Positions 8,575-16,968 of a stretch of DNA of 64,000 nt are shown one piece after another (within the stretch, counting starts at the first letter, position 1; each line of letters opens with the position of its first letter). The stretch covers positions 27,687-91,686 of the forward strand of contig JAEUOG010000010.1 in NCBI GenBank assembly GCA_016790815.1. The letters are read 5' to 3'. The notes under the pieces were generated by a model that was not told the DNA's origin, did no database searches, and saw only the letters and a list, made by a program, of their open reading frames with translations. The position numbers and the translations under genes are program-made. The stretch is from Dechloromonas sp. Its GTDB lineage: Bacteria; Pseudomonadota; Gammaproteobacteria; Burkholderiales; Rhodocyclaceae.

Positions 8575-9904
8575 TGCTGACCTCCCCGCTTTCGATGACT
8601 TTCCAGGACTGGATGGCGTTGTTGTGATAAATCGACTTGGTGCCGCGTACCTTGCGCAGCTGACCATAGGTCGGCTGGACGAAACCGGTTTCGTCCATGG
8701 CACGCGACTGCAGGATGGCCGGCGAGCCGTCCCACACCCAGTCGACGTTGAAGCGCGTCAGCGCCTTGTTCTGCACCGGCCCCTCGATGCGCGCCGTTTT
8801 CCAGTTGATGCCGCCGTCAAACGAAACATCAACCTGCTTGATCCTTCCACGCCCCGACCAGGCCAGGCCGGATACGTTGAAGAAGCCCTTGTCAAGCAGC
8901 GTCTGGCCGCCGGACGGCGTGGTGATCACCGACTTGGCCTCCTGAATCGAGCTGTACTGGCGATGCTGGCCGCTCGGCAGGAGGTCGATGTAATGCACCG
9001 CCTCATCCTTGGTCGCATACGGCTTGTCGCCGACTTCGATGCGGCGCAGCCACTTGACCCACGACACGCCCTGCACGCCCGGCACGACGAGGCGCAGCGG
9101 GTAGCCGTTTTCCGGCCGCAGCATTTCGCCGTTCTGGCCGTAGGCGACAAAGACTTCGCCGGATTCGACCATTTCCATCGGGATGGTGCGCGTCATCGAC
9201 GAACCATCGGCACCTTCGGCCAGCACGTAACGGGCCTTCTTGTAATCGACGCCGCAATCCTCCAGCAGCACCTTGAGCGGCACGCCGGTGAACTCGGAGC
9301 AGGAGAGCATGCCGTGGGTGTATTGCACGGTCGGCACGGCGACGTTGCCCCACTCCAGCCCGGTATTGGCGCCGCATTCGATGAAATGGATGCGCGACAC
9401 GGACGGCAGGCGCATCAGCTCGTCGAGCGTATAAACCTTGGCCTTCTTGAGCAACGAGTCATCCGAGCCATTGACCATCAGGCGATGCTTGGACGGATCG
9501 ATGTCGTGCCAACCCTGGTGATGGCGCTCGAAGTGCAGACCAGACGGCGTGATGATGCCGAACAGACCCTGCAGCGGTGCAAACGACACAGAAGCACCGC
9601 CAACGCGGGCGAGGCCCGGCGATTCACGACGCAGCAACTGGCTTTCGAACTTCGACGGCATGCCGTACGGGTTGGTCGCAACCGGCAGGCCGAGCGACGT
9701 CGTCCACGCCGGGTTTTCGAGAATGTTCGGATCGCCCTCGGCAGCCCGAACCAGCTTCGGTGCGGCCAGCGCCGCTCCCGCCACAAGGAAGCTCTTGCGC
9801 AGGAAGTCGCGACGGCCGCTACCAACGGCCTTGACCTGCTCTTCCGACAGGAAGTTCTCCGGAGCAGGCCGCAAACGCCCCGGTTGTTTCACGATGTCAC
9901 CCAT
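8558..9904 (-). CDS. soxC: SoxC, molybdenum subunit of sulfane dehydrogenase
   Basis: Periplasmic molybdopterin oxidoreductase (448 aa) of the sulfite-oxidase fold; with SoxD it removes six electrons from the SoxY-bound sulfane. A Tat motif GRRDFLRKSFLVAGAAL is seen at 30-46, then the oxidoreductase domain with the molybdenum-binding Cys177 in HFIECGANTG, and a C-terminal Mo-cofactor dimerisation domain (VDVSFDGGINW). The presence of SoxCD means thiosulfate can be oxidised fully to sulfate rather than to stored sulfur. The gap to soxR is 18 bases, with a GAGGGG ribosome site. Confidence 0.97.
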   Translation of the reverse strand: MGDIVKQPGRLRPAPENFLSEEQVKAVGSGRRDFLRKSFLVAGAALAAPKLVRAAEGDPNILENPAWTTSLGLPVATNPYGMPSKFESQLLRRESPGLARVGGASVSFAPLQGLFGIITPSGLHFERHHQGWHDIDPSKHRLMVNGSDDSLLKKAKVYTLDELMRLPSVSRIHFIECGANTGLEWGNVAVPTVQYTHGMLSCSEFTGVPLKVLLEDCGVDYKKARYVLAEGADGSSMTRTIPMEMVESGEVFVAYGQNGEMLRPENGYPLRLVVPGVQGVSWVKWLRRIEVGDKPYATKDEAVHYIDLLPSGQHRQYSSIQEAKSVITTPSGGQTLLDKGFFNVSGLAWSGRGRIKQVDVSFDGGINWKTARIEGPVQNKALTRFNVDWVWDGSPAILQSRAMDETGFVQPTYGQLRKVRGTKSIYHNNAIQSWKVIESGEVSNVQVL

Positions 9905-9922
9905 ATGGACAAACCCCTCTGA

Positions 9923-10267
9923 TTATTTGATGTCGTTACTGCGATTCACCGGCGCCACCCCCAGCTGATCGCCCAGATCACGGCTTGCCACCGTGATGCT
10001 GACCGTGCGGCAGATGTCGACGAAATTCGGATCGACGACCCGATAGAAAACCGTGCTGCCCTCCCGCCGCCGGTCGACCACACCGGCCCGGTACAGGATG
10101 TTGAGATGCCGCGAGATGTTGGCTTGCGTCAGGCCAATCTTTTCCACGACTTCGTGGACGGGTCGTTCCTCGGCGCACAAACAGGAGAGAATGCGCAAAC
10201 GCGTCGGATCGGCCAGCAATCCGAAGTAATGCGCCACCTGCTCGAATACCTGTAAAGTCTCGTCCAT
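9923..10267 (-). CDS. soxR: SoxR-like ArsR-family repressor
   Basis: Small winged-helix regulator (114 aa) at the head of the sox operon. Helix-turn-helix around VHEVVEKIGLTQANISRHLNIL, wing at RREGSTVFYRV. Cys29 and Cys31 (SCLCAEE) and Cys86 (VDICRTV) are placed so that a pair could respond to persulfide, as in the related SqrR/BigR/SoxR sensors; which Cys act is inference. I prefer the ATG at 10267 (MDETLQVFEQ); the frame is open to 10312, but the extra 15 residues look unlike the family. It probably represses its own operon and perhaps fccAB. Confidence 0.88.
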   Translation of the reverse strand: MDETLQVFEQVAHYFGLLADPTRLRILSCLCAEERPVHEVVEKIGLTQANISRHLNILYRAGVVDRRREGSTVFYRVVDPNFVDICRTVSITVASRDLGDQLGVAPVNRSNDIK

Positions 10268-10297
10268 ACCGTTCTTTTGATTTCTATCAAGAATCAC

Positions 10298-10333
10298 TGT
10301 ATAACTCAGCACTTATATAGTCAACTACTAATA
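10298..10333 (-). promoter_or_regulatory. Candidate sox promoter and operator
   Basis: On the minus strand TTGACT (10324-10319) and TATACA (10303-10298) stand 15 bases apart, a short spacer. The -35 is overlapped by a small inverted repeat TAGT-CA-ACTA within 10314-10333, suited to an ArsR-type repressor. Inference only. Confidence 0.35.
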
Positions 10334-10357
10334 TTGTTGCGGCGCAGCATGCAATTT

Positions 10358-10383
10358 GTGCAAAAGGCCTATAACCTTTGCAC
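10358..10383. promoter_or_regulatory. Inverted repeat GTGCAAA-N12-TTTGCAC between soxR and fccA
   Basis: Seven-base perfect arms, with the inner bases (AGG / CCT) almost symmetric too. It sits in the divergent control region 74 bases before fccA. A likely operator for SoxR or another regulator. The half-site GTGCAA also occurs in the palindrome between soxY and soxZ. Confidence 0.45.
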
Positions 10384-10456
10384 TAGGCTGAAATCGGCAA
10401 TTGGACATAATTTTGGCTATATGTGGCGTATCGACAACACTTGAGGAGATGTCTCG

Positions 10457-10762
10457 ATGAAACTGTTTGCACCCTTAGCCGCCTTGTGCCTGCTGGCCTT
10501 TGCCAGCACCTCGCAGGCTGCTGACCCGAACCTTGGCCGCAACTTGGCTGCCACCTGCGCCAATTGCCATGGCACCAACGGTAATGCGGTCAAGGGCTCC
10601 GGCATGGACGCCCTGGCGGGTATGGAAAAGGCCAAGATTCTGCAGAAACTGGCCGACTACAAGAATGGCGACAAGCCTGCATCAATCATGCATCAGATCA
10701 CCAAGGGCTACACCGAAGTCCAGCTTGACCTGATCGCCGGCTATTTCGCCGCACAAAAATAA
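10457..10762 (+). CDS. fccA: FccA/SoxE-like monoheme cytochrome c, sulfide dehydrogenase subunit
   Basis: Small class I cytochrome c (101 aa) that takes electrons from the flavoprotein encoded next. Sec signal to about residue 22 (STSQAA), heme motif CANCH (34-38), likely axial Met78 in ASIMHQ. The start has a GAGGAGA ribosome site. It is the single-heme kind of flavocytochrome c partner rather than the diheme form of purple sulfur bacteria. The flavoprotein start follows after 12 bases. Confidence 0.88.
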   Translation: MKLFAPLAALCLLAFASTSQAADPNLGRNLAATCANCHGTNGNAVKGSGMDALAGMEKAKILQKLADYKNGDKPASIMHQITKGYTEVQLDLIAGYFAAQK

Positions 10763-10774
10763 GGGGAGACCACC

Positions 10775-12052
10775 ATGATGCTGATGAAAAGACGTGATTT
10801 CCTGAAAGTCAGTGCAGCTGCGGGCGCAATGGCCTCCCTGTACGGCTGCGCCGGCGGCGGCAAGGCCAGCGGCCATGTCGTTGTGGTTGGCGGCGGCTAC
10901 GGCGGCGCCACAGTCGCCAAATACTTGCGCATGTGGAGCGAAGGCGACGTGCAAGTGACGCTGATCGAGCGTAACCCAACCTTCATTTCCTGCCCGATCT
11001 CCAACCTGGTCATTGGCGGCACCAAGACCATGGAAGACATAACCGTCAGCTACGACGGCCTGAAGAGCAAATGGGGCGTTCGTGTCGTCCAGGACGACGT
11101 TGTTGCGGTCGACGCAGCCAAGAAGACCATTTCCCTGAAAGCCGGCGGCAGCATGAGCTACGACCGTCTGGTGCTCTCGCCCGGCGTCGATTTCATGTGG
11201 GACGAAATCCCTGGCCTGAACAGCGCCGACGCCCAGAGCAAGATTCTGCACGCCTGGAAAGCGGGACCGCAAACGGTCGCCCTGCGCAAGCAACTGGAAT
11301 CTATGAAAGACGGCGGCACCTACGCCATCTCCATCCCCAAGGCACCTTACCGCTGCCCGCCTGGACCGTACGAGCGCGCCAGCCTGGTGGCCAACTACTT
11401 CAAGCAGAGCAAGCCGAAATCCAAGGTCATCATCCTTGATGCCAATGAAGACGTAACCTCCAAGAAAGGCCTGTTCACCAAGGCCTGGGCCGATCTCTAC
11501 AAAGGCATCATTGAATACCGCAACAACAGCGAAGTGAAGGACGTCGAAGTCGGCACCAACACCGCCGTGCTCGAATTCGACAAGTTCAAGGCCGACGTGC
11601 TGAACATCATCCCGCCGCATCGTGCCGGCGACATCGCGGCCAAATCCGGCATCAAGCTGATCAACAATCGCTGGGTGGACGTCAACTGGCTGTCCATGGA
11701 ATCGACCAGCACACCGGGCATCCACGTGCTCGGCGATGCCGTCTTCCCGGCGCCAACCATGCCGAAATCCGGCCACATGGCCAACCAGCACGGCAAGCTC
11801 GCCGCTGCAGCAATCCTCAACATGCTCTCCGGTCAGGCACCTAACCCGGAGCCGGTGGTAATGAATACCTGCTACAGCTTCGTTGATGCCAAGAACGTCA
11901 TCCACGTTGCCTCGGTGCACCAGTACGACGCCGCCACCAAAACCGTGCAACCGGTCAAGGGTGCCGGCGGCGTCTCGGTGGCCCGCAACGAACTGGAAGG
12001 CAAGGCCGCCATGGGCTGGGCCAGGAACATCTGGGCCGACATGCTGACCTGA
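10775..12052 (+). CDS. fccB: FccB/SoxF, flavoprotein of flavocytochrome c sulfide dehydrogenase
   Basis: Periplasmic FAD enzyme (425 aa) oxidising sulfide to sulfur or polysulfide. A Tat signal KRRDFLKVSAAAGAMASLYG leads to the FAD-binding VVVVGGGYGGA. Cys73 in FISCPISNLVIGG fits the residue that binds FAD covalently in the Allochromatium enzyme once the leader is removed. Cys194 (PYRCPPGPYE) and Cys366 (NTCYSFV) fit its redox disulfide. The ribosome site GGGGAGA precedes the ATG. It forms an operon with fccA and ends in a terminator. Confidence 0.95.
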   Translation: MMLMKRRDFLKVSAAAGAMASLYGCAGGGKASGHVVVVGGGYGGATVAKYLRMWSEGDVQVTLIERNPTFISCPISNLVIGGTKTMEDITVSYDGLKSKWGVRVVQDDVVAVDAAKKTISLKAGGSMSYDRLVLSPGVDFMWDEIPGLNSADAQSKILHAWKAGPQTVALRKQLESMKDGGTYAISIPKAPYRCPPGPYERASLVANYFKQSKPKSKVIILDANEDVTSKKGLFTKAWADLYKGIIEYRNNSEVKDVEVGTNTAVLEFDKFKADVLNIIPPHRAGDIAAKSGIKLINNRWVDVNWLSMESTSTPGIHVLGDAVFPAPTMPKSGHMANQHGKLAAAAILNMLSGQAPNPEPVVMNTCYSFVDAKNVIHVASVHQYDAATKTVQPVKGAGGVSVARNELEGKAAMGWARNIWADMLT

Positions 12053-12066
12053 TTGTTACCCCCAGC

Positions 12067-12104
12067 AAAGACAAAAGGCCGCAGATGCGGCCTTTTGTCT
12101 TTTC
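12067..12104 (+). terminator. Terminator between fccB and the converging cytochrome genes
   Basis: AAAGACAAAAGGCCGC pairs perfectly with GCGGCCTTTTGTCTTT around a 4-base loop (AGAT); the T-rich ends on both strands let it serve both converging genes. Confidence 0.88.
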
Positions 12105-12118
12105 AATGACGGCATGAC

Positions 12119-12736
12119 TCAATCCAGCGTTGCGATGTACTCCGCAACAGCGTGGGTCTCCAGCTCCGACAATTTGGAGGCGATGGTGTGCATGATGGCA
12201 TTGTCGTTGGTCCGCTCACGCTTGTTAAACTGCTTCAACTGATCCTCGATATAGCGCGGGTGCTGACCAGCCAGACGCGGCAATTGCGGCGTACCGAGGC
12301 CTTTGGCACCGTGGCAGGTGGAACAGGCCGGCAAGCCACTGAACTCATTACCCCGGTTGAAGACAAATTTGCCGACCGCGAGAAGTTCCTGGTCCCTGCC
12401 CGGACGCGGCCCGACCACCTTGGCCTGGAAGAAGGCGCCGAGCGACTTCATTTCAGTCGGCGTCAGGTCTTCCGCCTGGGGCTTCATGGTATCGCTGGCT
12501 CGCTTGCCCGACTTGAAGTCGGAGAGCTGCTTGGCGATGTATTCAGAGTGCTGCCCGGCCAACCGAGGGAATACGGCGCTGGCCGACTCGCCATTCAGGC
12601 CATGGCAGAGGAAACAGCGGCCACCCACGATTTCCTCGGCCCGCTTCAGATCGACAGACACCGCATCGGCCGCCAATACAGTGCCAGATGCAGCCAACAA
12701 GCCCGCCACAAGCGCCCTTTGAATCAACTTGAGCAT
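12119..12736 (-). CDS. Diheme c4-type cytochrome c (second of a pair)
   Basis: Periplasmic electron carrier (205 aa) with two cytochrome c domains, heme motifs CFLCH (41-45) and CSTCH (about 138). A Sec signal ends about residue 22 (GTVLAA). The start at 12736 is chosen for its GGAGGGG ribosome site; a longer frame upstream overlaps the next cytochrome gene and lacks a signal. Cytochrome c4 proteins carry electrons to terminal oxidases and denitrification enzymes. It is clearly a paralogue of the gene upstream (shared RLAGQ.. and ER.TND motifs), so a tandem duplication. Confidence 0.9.
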   Translation of the reverse strand: MLKLIQRALVAGLLAASGTVLAADAVSVDLKRAEEIVGGRCFLCHGLNGESASAVFPRLAGQHSEYIAKQLSDFKSGKRASDTMKPQAEDLTPTEMKSLGAFFQAKVVGPRPGRDQELLAVGKFVFNRGNEFSGLPACSTCHGAKGLGTPQLPRLAGQHPRYIEDQLKQFNKRERTNDNAIMHTIASKLSELETHAVAEYIATLD

Positions 12737-12800
12737 TGCCCCTCCTGTATATTTGATAATTATCAAATAGTAATTTTCTTCTATACAAAAAGCAACCGCC

Positions 12801-13403
12801 TCACAGGGCGCGCAAAAACTCGGCAACAGCGCGGATTTCATCGGTCGTCAGGCGCTTGGCAATGTCCTGCATCAGGGAATTGTCGTTGGTCCGCTTGCGC
12901 TCTTCGAACAGCGTCAATTGGGTTTCGATATAGAGCGTATGCTGGCCAGCGATGCGCGGCAGCACATCCGACCCGGTCCCAGCCTCACCATGGCATTCAC
13001 GGCAAGGCGTCAGTCCCTTGGCTACCTCGCCCTCTCGGTAGATTTTCTCGCCAACGGCGCGCATGTCGGGGTAGGCCGACTTGCCGCGGCTAGGCTCCTG
13101 GTGGCTGAAATAATGCGCCGCCGCCCGCATGTCGTCATCATTCATATCGGCAACGATCTTGCGCATGTCGTTGCTGTCGCGCTGCCTCGACTTGAAATTG
13201 CGCAACTGCTTCAGCAGATAGGCTTCGTTCTGCCCGGCCAGTTTCGGATAGAGCGGACTGGAACTGTCGCCGGTGGCGCCGTGACAAAGAAAGCACTTGC
13301 CCATGACTTGTTCTTCGCCACGCTGCATCAGCACCGGATCTTCCACTGCCTGCGCAGCCAAGGCGAAAAACGCCGCTGCAGCCAAGACCAAGCGCCGGAT
13401 CAT
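12801..13403 (-). CDS. Diheme c4-type cytochrome c (first of a pair)
   Basis: 200-aa diheme cytochrome, heme motifs CFLCH (37-41) and CRECH, with a Sec signal [19 protein letters not shown]. Its ATG overlaps the dut stop codon by four bases (ATGA), so it is translated together with dut although the functions are unrelated. The 64-base gap to the second cytochrome is AT-rich. Likely electron carrier for Sox, Fcc and respiratory enzymes (inferred from neighbourhood). Confidence 0.9.
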   Translation of the reverse strand: MIRRLVLAAAAFFALAAQAVEDPVLMQRGEEQVMGKCFLCHGATGDSSSPLYPKLAGQNEAYLLKQLRNFKSRQRDSNDMRKIVADMNDDDMRAAAHYFSHQEPSRGKSAYPDMRAVGEKIYREGEVAKGLTPCRECHGEAGTGSDVLPRIAGQHTLYIETQLTLFEERKRTNDNSLMQDIAKRLTTDEIRAVAEFLRAL

Positions 13404-13849
13404 GCTTTTCCTGTGCTGCCGAAACCACCCTCGCCACGGTGGCTGGCATCGAAGTCATCGACAATATTGAAGCCAACCTGCAATACCGGCACGATGATCA
13501 ATTGCGCGATGCGATCAAGCGGATTCAGCGTAAAGCCCGCATGACCGCGGTTCCACACCGAGACCATCAACTCGCCCTGATAGTCGCTATCGATCAATCC
13601 GACCAGATTCCCGAGCACGATGCCGTGTTTGTGGCCCAGCCCAGAGCGCGGCAGGATCATCGCCGCCAGCCCCGGGTCGGCCAGATGAATGGCCATGCCG
13701 GTCGGCACCAGCGTCGTCTGGCCAGGCTCGACATGCAGCGGCGCTTCAATGCAGGCGCGCAGGTCCAAGCCAGCAGAGCCCGGCGTGGCGTAGTGTGGGG
13801 GACTTTCGCGCAGGCGGTTGTCGAGAATCTTTACGTCGATATGATGCAT
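13400..13849 (-). CDS. dut: Deoxyuridine triphosphatase
   Basis: dUTPase (149 aa), splitting dUTP to dUMP and pyrophosphate to keep uracil out of DNA and feed dTMP synthesis. Family motifs are present in order: [34 protein letters not shown] and the C-terminal GGFGSTG that closes over the active site. It abuts coaBC (one-base overlap of stop and start), an arrangement common in proteobacteria. Confidence 0.97.
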   Translation of the reverse strand: MHHIDVKILDNRLRESPPHYATPGSAGLDLRACIEAPLHVEPGQTTLVPTGMAIHLADPGLAAMILPRSGLGHKHGIVLGNLVGLIDSDYQGELMVSVWNRGHAGFTLNPLDRIAQLIIVPVLQVGFNIVDDFDASHRGEGGFGSTGKA

Positions 13850-15039
13850 CAGTCTTTCCTCGTCAAGGTGGCGACATGTTCAATTAACTGGCGGGCCAGT
13901 ACAGATTTTGGGGCCGGTGCCAGCGGATGGGCGCCGGCGGCGTCGAACAGCACCAACCGGTTATCGTCACCGCCGAAGCCGTCCTGGATCAGGTTGCCGG
14001 CGATCAGCGGGATATTTTTCTTGCGTCGCTTGCTCTGCGCATACTCGTCCAGATTTCGGCTCTCGGCTGCGAAGCCCACACAGAACGGGCCGCCCGACAT
14101 TGCCGCCACTTCGGCCAGAATGTCCGGGTTTTCGATTAGCTCAACCGGAGGAATACCGCCGCTATCTTTCTTGAGCTTGTGCCCTGCCGCATTGGCGACG
14201 CGGTAATCGGCCACCGCAGCGACGCCGATGAAAATGTCCGCCGTAGCAGCCCGCGCCATCACGGCGGCATGCATGTCGAGCGCACTCTGCACATTGACAC
14301 GGTCGACGCCCTGCGGGGCCGAAAATTCGACCGGCCCGGAAACCAGCGTTACCTGCGCCCCGGCCTGTCGGGCTGCGCGCGCGACGGCATAGCCCATGCG
14401 ACCGGACGACAGATTGGTAATGCCACGCACCGGATCAATGGCCTCGAAGGTCGGCCCGGCCGTGATCAAGACTTTCCGGCCGGCGAGCAGTTTGGGTGTG
14501 AAGAAGGCAACGACTTCTTCCATTAACTCCTCAGGCTCCAACATGCGACCGGCGCCAACTTCGCCGCAAGCCTGCCCACCGCAGGCCGGACCAAGAATCT
14601 GCACGCCGTCGGCCTGCAACTGGCTGACATTACGCTGCGTAGCGGGGTTTTCCCACATCTGGCGGTTCATCGCCGGGGCCACGAGCAGCGGGCAGTCGCG
14701 GGCCAGCACCATGGTCGCCAGCAGATCATCGGCCATGCCGTGGGCGATGCGGGCGAGGAAATCAGCCGAGGCCGGTGCGAGGAGAATCAGATCAGCTTGC
14801 CGCGACAAATCGATATGCGCCATCGCGTTGGGCATCCGGGCATCCCACTGATCAAGATAGACCGGCTTGCCCGACAGCGCCTGAAAGGTGGTCGCGGTGA
14901 CGAAGTGCGTCGCCCCCTCGGTCATCGCCACCTGTACCTCGGCACCCTGCTTGCCGAGCAGGCGAACGAGTTCAGCGGCCTTGTAGGCAGCGATGCCGCC
15001 CGTGACGCCTAGAACGATGCGTTTTCCCTGTAATTCCAT
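13849..15039 (-). CDS. coaBC: Bifunctional phosphopantothenoylcysteine decarboxylase / synthetase
   Basis: Coenzyme A synthesis enzyme (396 aa). The N-terminal CoaC flavoprotein half has [16 protein letters not shown], the catalytic His in [10 protein letters not shown], and PAMNRQMW. The C-terminal CoaB half begins about residue 187 with [21 protein letters not shown] and has the AVADYR and KLKK motifs. Together they turn 4'-phosphopantothenate and cysteine into 4'-phosphopantetheine. The pathway upstream is served by panBCD further right in this window. Confidence 0.97.
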   Translation of the reverse strand: MELQGKRIVLGVTGGIAAYKAAELVRLLGKQGAEVQVAMTEGATHFVTATTFQALSGKPVYLDQWDARMPNAMAHIDLSRQADLILLAPASADFLARIAHGMADDLLATMVLARDCPLLVAPAMNRQMWENPATQRNVSQLQADGVQILGPACGGQACGEVGAGRMLEPEELMEEVVAFFTPKLLAGRKVLITAGPTFEAIDPVRGITNLSSGRMGYAVARAARQAGAQVTLVSGPVEFSAPQGVDRVNVQSALDMHAAVMARAATADIFIGVAAVADYRVANAAGHKLKKDSGGIPPVELIENPDILAEVAAMSGGPFCVGFAAESRNLDEYAQSKRRKKNIPLIAGNLIQDGFGGDDNRLVLFDAAGAHPLAPAPKSVLARQLIEHVATLTRKD

Positions 15040-15087
15040 TGTCTTGCCATTAGAATTGGACTCCGCTCATTCTAACGGAAAAGAATA

Positions 15088-15768
15088 ATGGCGATTACCG
15101 ACTGGCCAGAAGGCGAACGGCCACGCGAACGTCTGTTGGCGCACGGGCCGGAAGCCCTTTCCGATGCAGAACTGCTAGCCATCTACTTGCGTGTCGGGGT
15201 GCGCGGCAAAAGCGCTGTAGATCTGGCGCGCGATCTGCTCCAGCGCTTCGACGGCCAACTAGGCACCCTGGCCGAAGCGTCTCTTGAGGAACTGGCCAGC
15301 GTATCGGGCATCGGCATGGCCAAGGCGGCGCAACTCAAAGCCAGCTTTGAACTGGCCCGCCGCGCTCTGTCGCAGGATATGGCGATACGCGACAGCTTCA
15401 CCTCGCCGGGCAAGGTGCGCGACTGGCTGCGACTCAAGCTGGCCAGTCGCGGCCGTGAAGTCTTCATTGCCTTGTGGCTGGATGCCCAGAACCGCCTGCT
15501 AAAAGCGGACGAACTGTTCTCCGGCACGCTGACCCAAACTTCGGTTTACCCGCGCGAAGTCGTCAAGGCGGCGCTCGCCAACAACGCTGCGGCGGTTATC
15601 CTGGCGCACAACCACCCCTCTGGCATTGCCGAACCGTCACGGGCCGACGAGATGCTCACGCGATCCCTGAAAGAGGCCCTGGCCCTGGTCGACGTCAAGG
15701 TGCTCGACCACTTCATTGTCGCCGGCAACACCCCGCCGCTCTCCTTCGCCGAACGGGGCTTGCTATAA
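15088..15768 (+). CDS. radC: RadC-family JAMM-domain protein
   Basis: 226-aa RadC protein: an N-terminal helix-hairpin-helix region ([25 protein letters not shown].., [17 protein letters not shown]) and a C-terminal MPN/JAMM domain with the metal site HNHPSG followed by an Asp in EPSRAD. Its biochemical job is still unclear despite the old DNA-repair label. It is divergent from coaBC and upstream of rpmB, the usual order in many proteobacteria. Confidence 0.95.
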   Translation: MAITDWPEGERPRERLLAHGPEALSDAELLAIYLRVGVRGKSAVDLARDLLQRFDGQLGTLAEASLEELASVSGIGMAKAAQLKASFELARRALSQDMAIRDSFTSPGKVRDWLRLKLASRGREVFIALWLDAQNRLLKADELFSGTLTQTSVYPREVVKAALANNAAAVILAHNHPSGIAEPSRADEMLTRSLKEALALVDVKVLDHFIVAGNTPPLSFAERGLL

Positions 15769-15783
15769 AATTCAATAAACCCC

Positions 15784-15813
15784 TTGAAACGATTATGTAC
15801 TTTTGGTTATAAT
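15784..15813 (+). promoter_or_regulatory. Sigma-70 promoter of rpmB-rpmG
   Basis: TTGAAA (15784-15789), 18-base spacer, perfect TATAAT (15808-15813), 37 bases before the rpmB start. Confidence 0.75.
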
Positions 15814-15849
15814 TGTGGGCTCTCTTCTAGCGAATTCTGGAGCACCATC

Positions 15850-16083
15850 ATGGCGCGTGTCTGCCAAGTAACGGGTAAAGGCCCGATGGTTGGGAATACT
15901 GTTTCCCATGCCAACAATAGAACCAAACGCCGTTTCCTGCCGAACTTGCAGTACCGTCGTTTCTGGGTTGAATCTGAAAACCGCTTCCTGCGCCTGCGCG
16001 TTTCCAACGCCGGTCTGCGCCTGATCGACAAGAACGGCATCGATGCCGTCCTGGCTGACCTGCGCGCCCGCGGCGAAGTCTGA
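15850..16083 (+). CDS. rpmB: 50S ribosomal protein L28
   Basis: 77-aa L28, starting [23 protein letters not shown]; the frame is open to 15784, but the family begins here and the promoter lies over the upstream part. It has the expected basic core ([18 protein letters not shown]). First gene of the two-gene rpmB-rpmG operon. Confidence 0.98.
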   Translation: MARVCQVTGKGPMVGNTVSHANNRTKRRFLPNLQYRRFWVESENRFLRLRVSNAGLRLIDKNGIDAVLADLRARGEV

Positions 16084-16101
16084 TAAAGAAGGAAATACAA
16101 A

Positions 16102-16269
16102 ATGGCTAAAGGCGGTCGCGAAAAAATCAAGCTGGAATCCACAGCTGGCACCGGTCACTTCTATACCACCTCCAAGAACAAGCGCACGACGCCTGAAAAG
16201 CTGGAGTTCATGAAGTACGACCCGAAGGCACGTAAGCATGTCGCTTACAAGGAAGTCAAGCTGAAGTAA
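16102..16269 (+). CDS. rpmG: 50S ribosomal protein L33
   Basis: 55-aa L33 starting [20 protein letters not shown] and ending EVKLK. The Cys zinc knuckle of the C+ type is absent, which is the C-minus form usual in betaproteobacteria. It follows rpmB after 18 bases with an AAGGAAA ribosome site, and a strong terminator comes next. Confidence 0.98.
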   Translation: MAKGGREKIKLESTAGTGHFYTTSKNKRTTPEKLEFMKYDPKARKHVAYKEVKLK

Positions 16270-16293
16270 TTCAGCTTCTCCAGAGCATTCTAT

Positions 16294-16320
16294 AAACCCG
16301 CCTTTCGGCGGGTTTTGTTT
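16294..16320 (+). terminator. Terminator after rpmG
   Basis: AAACCCGCC pairs with GGCGGGTTT around TTTC and is followed by T-rich sequence; it can also serve dsbB on the other strand. Confidence 0.88.
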
Positions 16321-16327
16321 TTTGTGG

Positions 16328-16819
16328 CTAGCGTTTCTTCATGAAGAGCAGGGCGGCGTAGCCTACGATCCCTGCAAAAAGCAGCACGGACCAGTTGGCC
16401 ATCGACAAGCCGAACAGTTCCCAGTCACGGCTGCTGCAAAAACCCGTCGCCAGGAATACGGACGGCCATTCCGTTCCGAGCCAATCTACCAGGCGCTCTA
16501 TGGCGTTGGGGTCCGTAAAGCTGCACTCCGGCGCGAGGTGCGGAAAAGCCTGCATCCAGGTCTGATAAGCTGCAACGCCGACACCCAATGCGGCAAGGCA
16601 GCCGGCCAGTGCAGCCCAAATCATTCGCCCAGCAGGCCAGATGAAGCCAAGCAAACCCGCAAGGCCAATCACGACGTAGAGCAGGCGCTGGAAGATACAG
16701 AGCGGACACGGTGCCAAGCGAAGGAGCGTTTGTAGTTCCATGCTAATCGCAACCAGGCCCAGGCAACCCAGCCCCAATGTCGCGAACCAGGCACGCATGG
16801 GCACTTTTGACCAATTCAT
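16328..16819 (-). CDS. dsbB: DsbB, quinone-linked disulfide oxidase
   Basis: Inner-membrane protein (163 aa) with four helices that reoxidises DsbA and passes electrons to quinone. The first periplasmic loop holds CPLC (Cys38, Cys41), the second Cys98 (PECSF) and Cys127 (GFCSSR), the full set of four catalytic cysteines. It stands alone, converging on rpmG and divergent from the rstAB pair. Confidence 0.95.
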   Translation of the reverse strand: MNWSKVPMRAWFATLGLGCLGLVAISMELQTLLRLAPCPLCIFQRLLYVVIGLAGLLGFIWPAGRMIWAALAGCLAALGVGVAAYQTWMQAFPHLAPECSFTDPNAIERLVDWLGTEWPSVFLATGFCSSRDWELFGLSMANWSVLLFAGIVGYAALLFMKKR

Positions 16820-16870
16820 CAGGATTCATCCTCAGTTAACGATGAGCCGGGATTCTATGTCATCGCTGCC

Positions 16871-16907
16871 CAGAGTTGAAATTTGGGCTTTTTTTGCAGT
16901 CGACCGC
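16871..16907 (-). repeat. Dispersed uptake-signal-like element, copy 4 (strong)
   Basis: Read on the minus strand: core GCGGTCGAC, TGCAAAAAAA, GCCC, AAATTTCAA. It lies in the intergenic region between dsbB and rstA, so it is free of coding constraint. Confidence 0.6.
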
Positions 16908-16968
16908 AGCAATCGAATCTAGACACAGGAAGGTGGACCGCTGCACTGCAGGTGGTTAAGATTGGCGG

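Noticed and set aside
8501-9922. 473-residue plus-strand frame opposite soxC/soxD
   Set aside because: Shadow of soxC; no domain, no ribosome site.
10682-11950. 422-residue minus frame opposite fccB
   Set aside because: Shadow of fccB; fccB has FAD-binding and Cys motifs in full.
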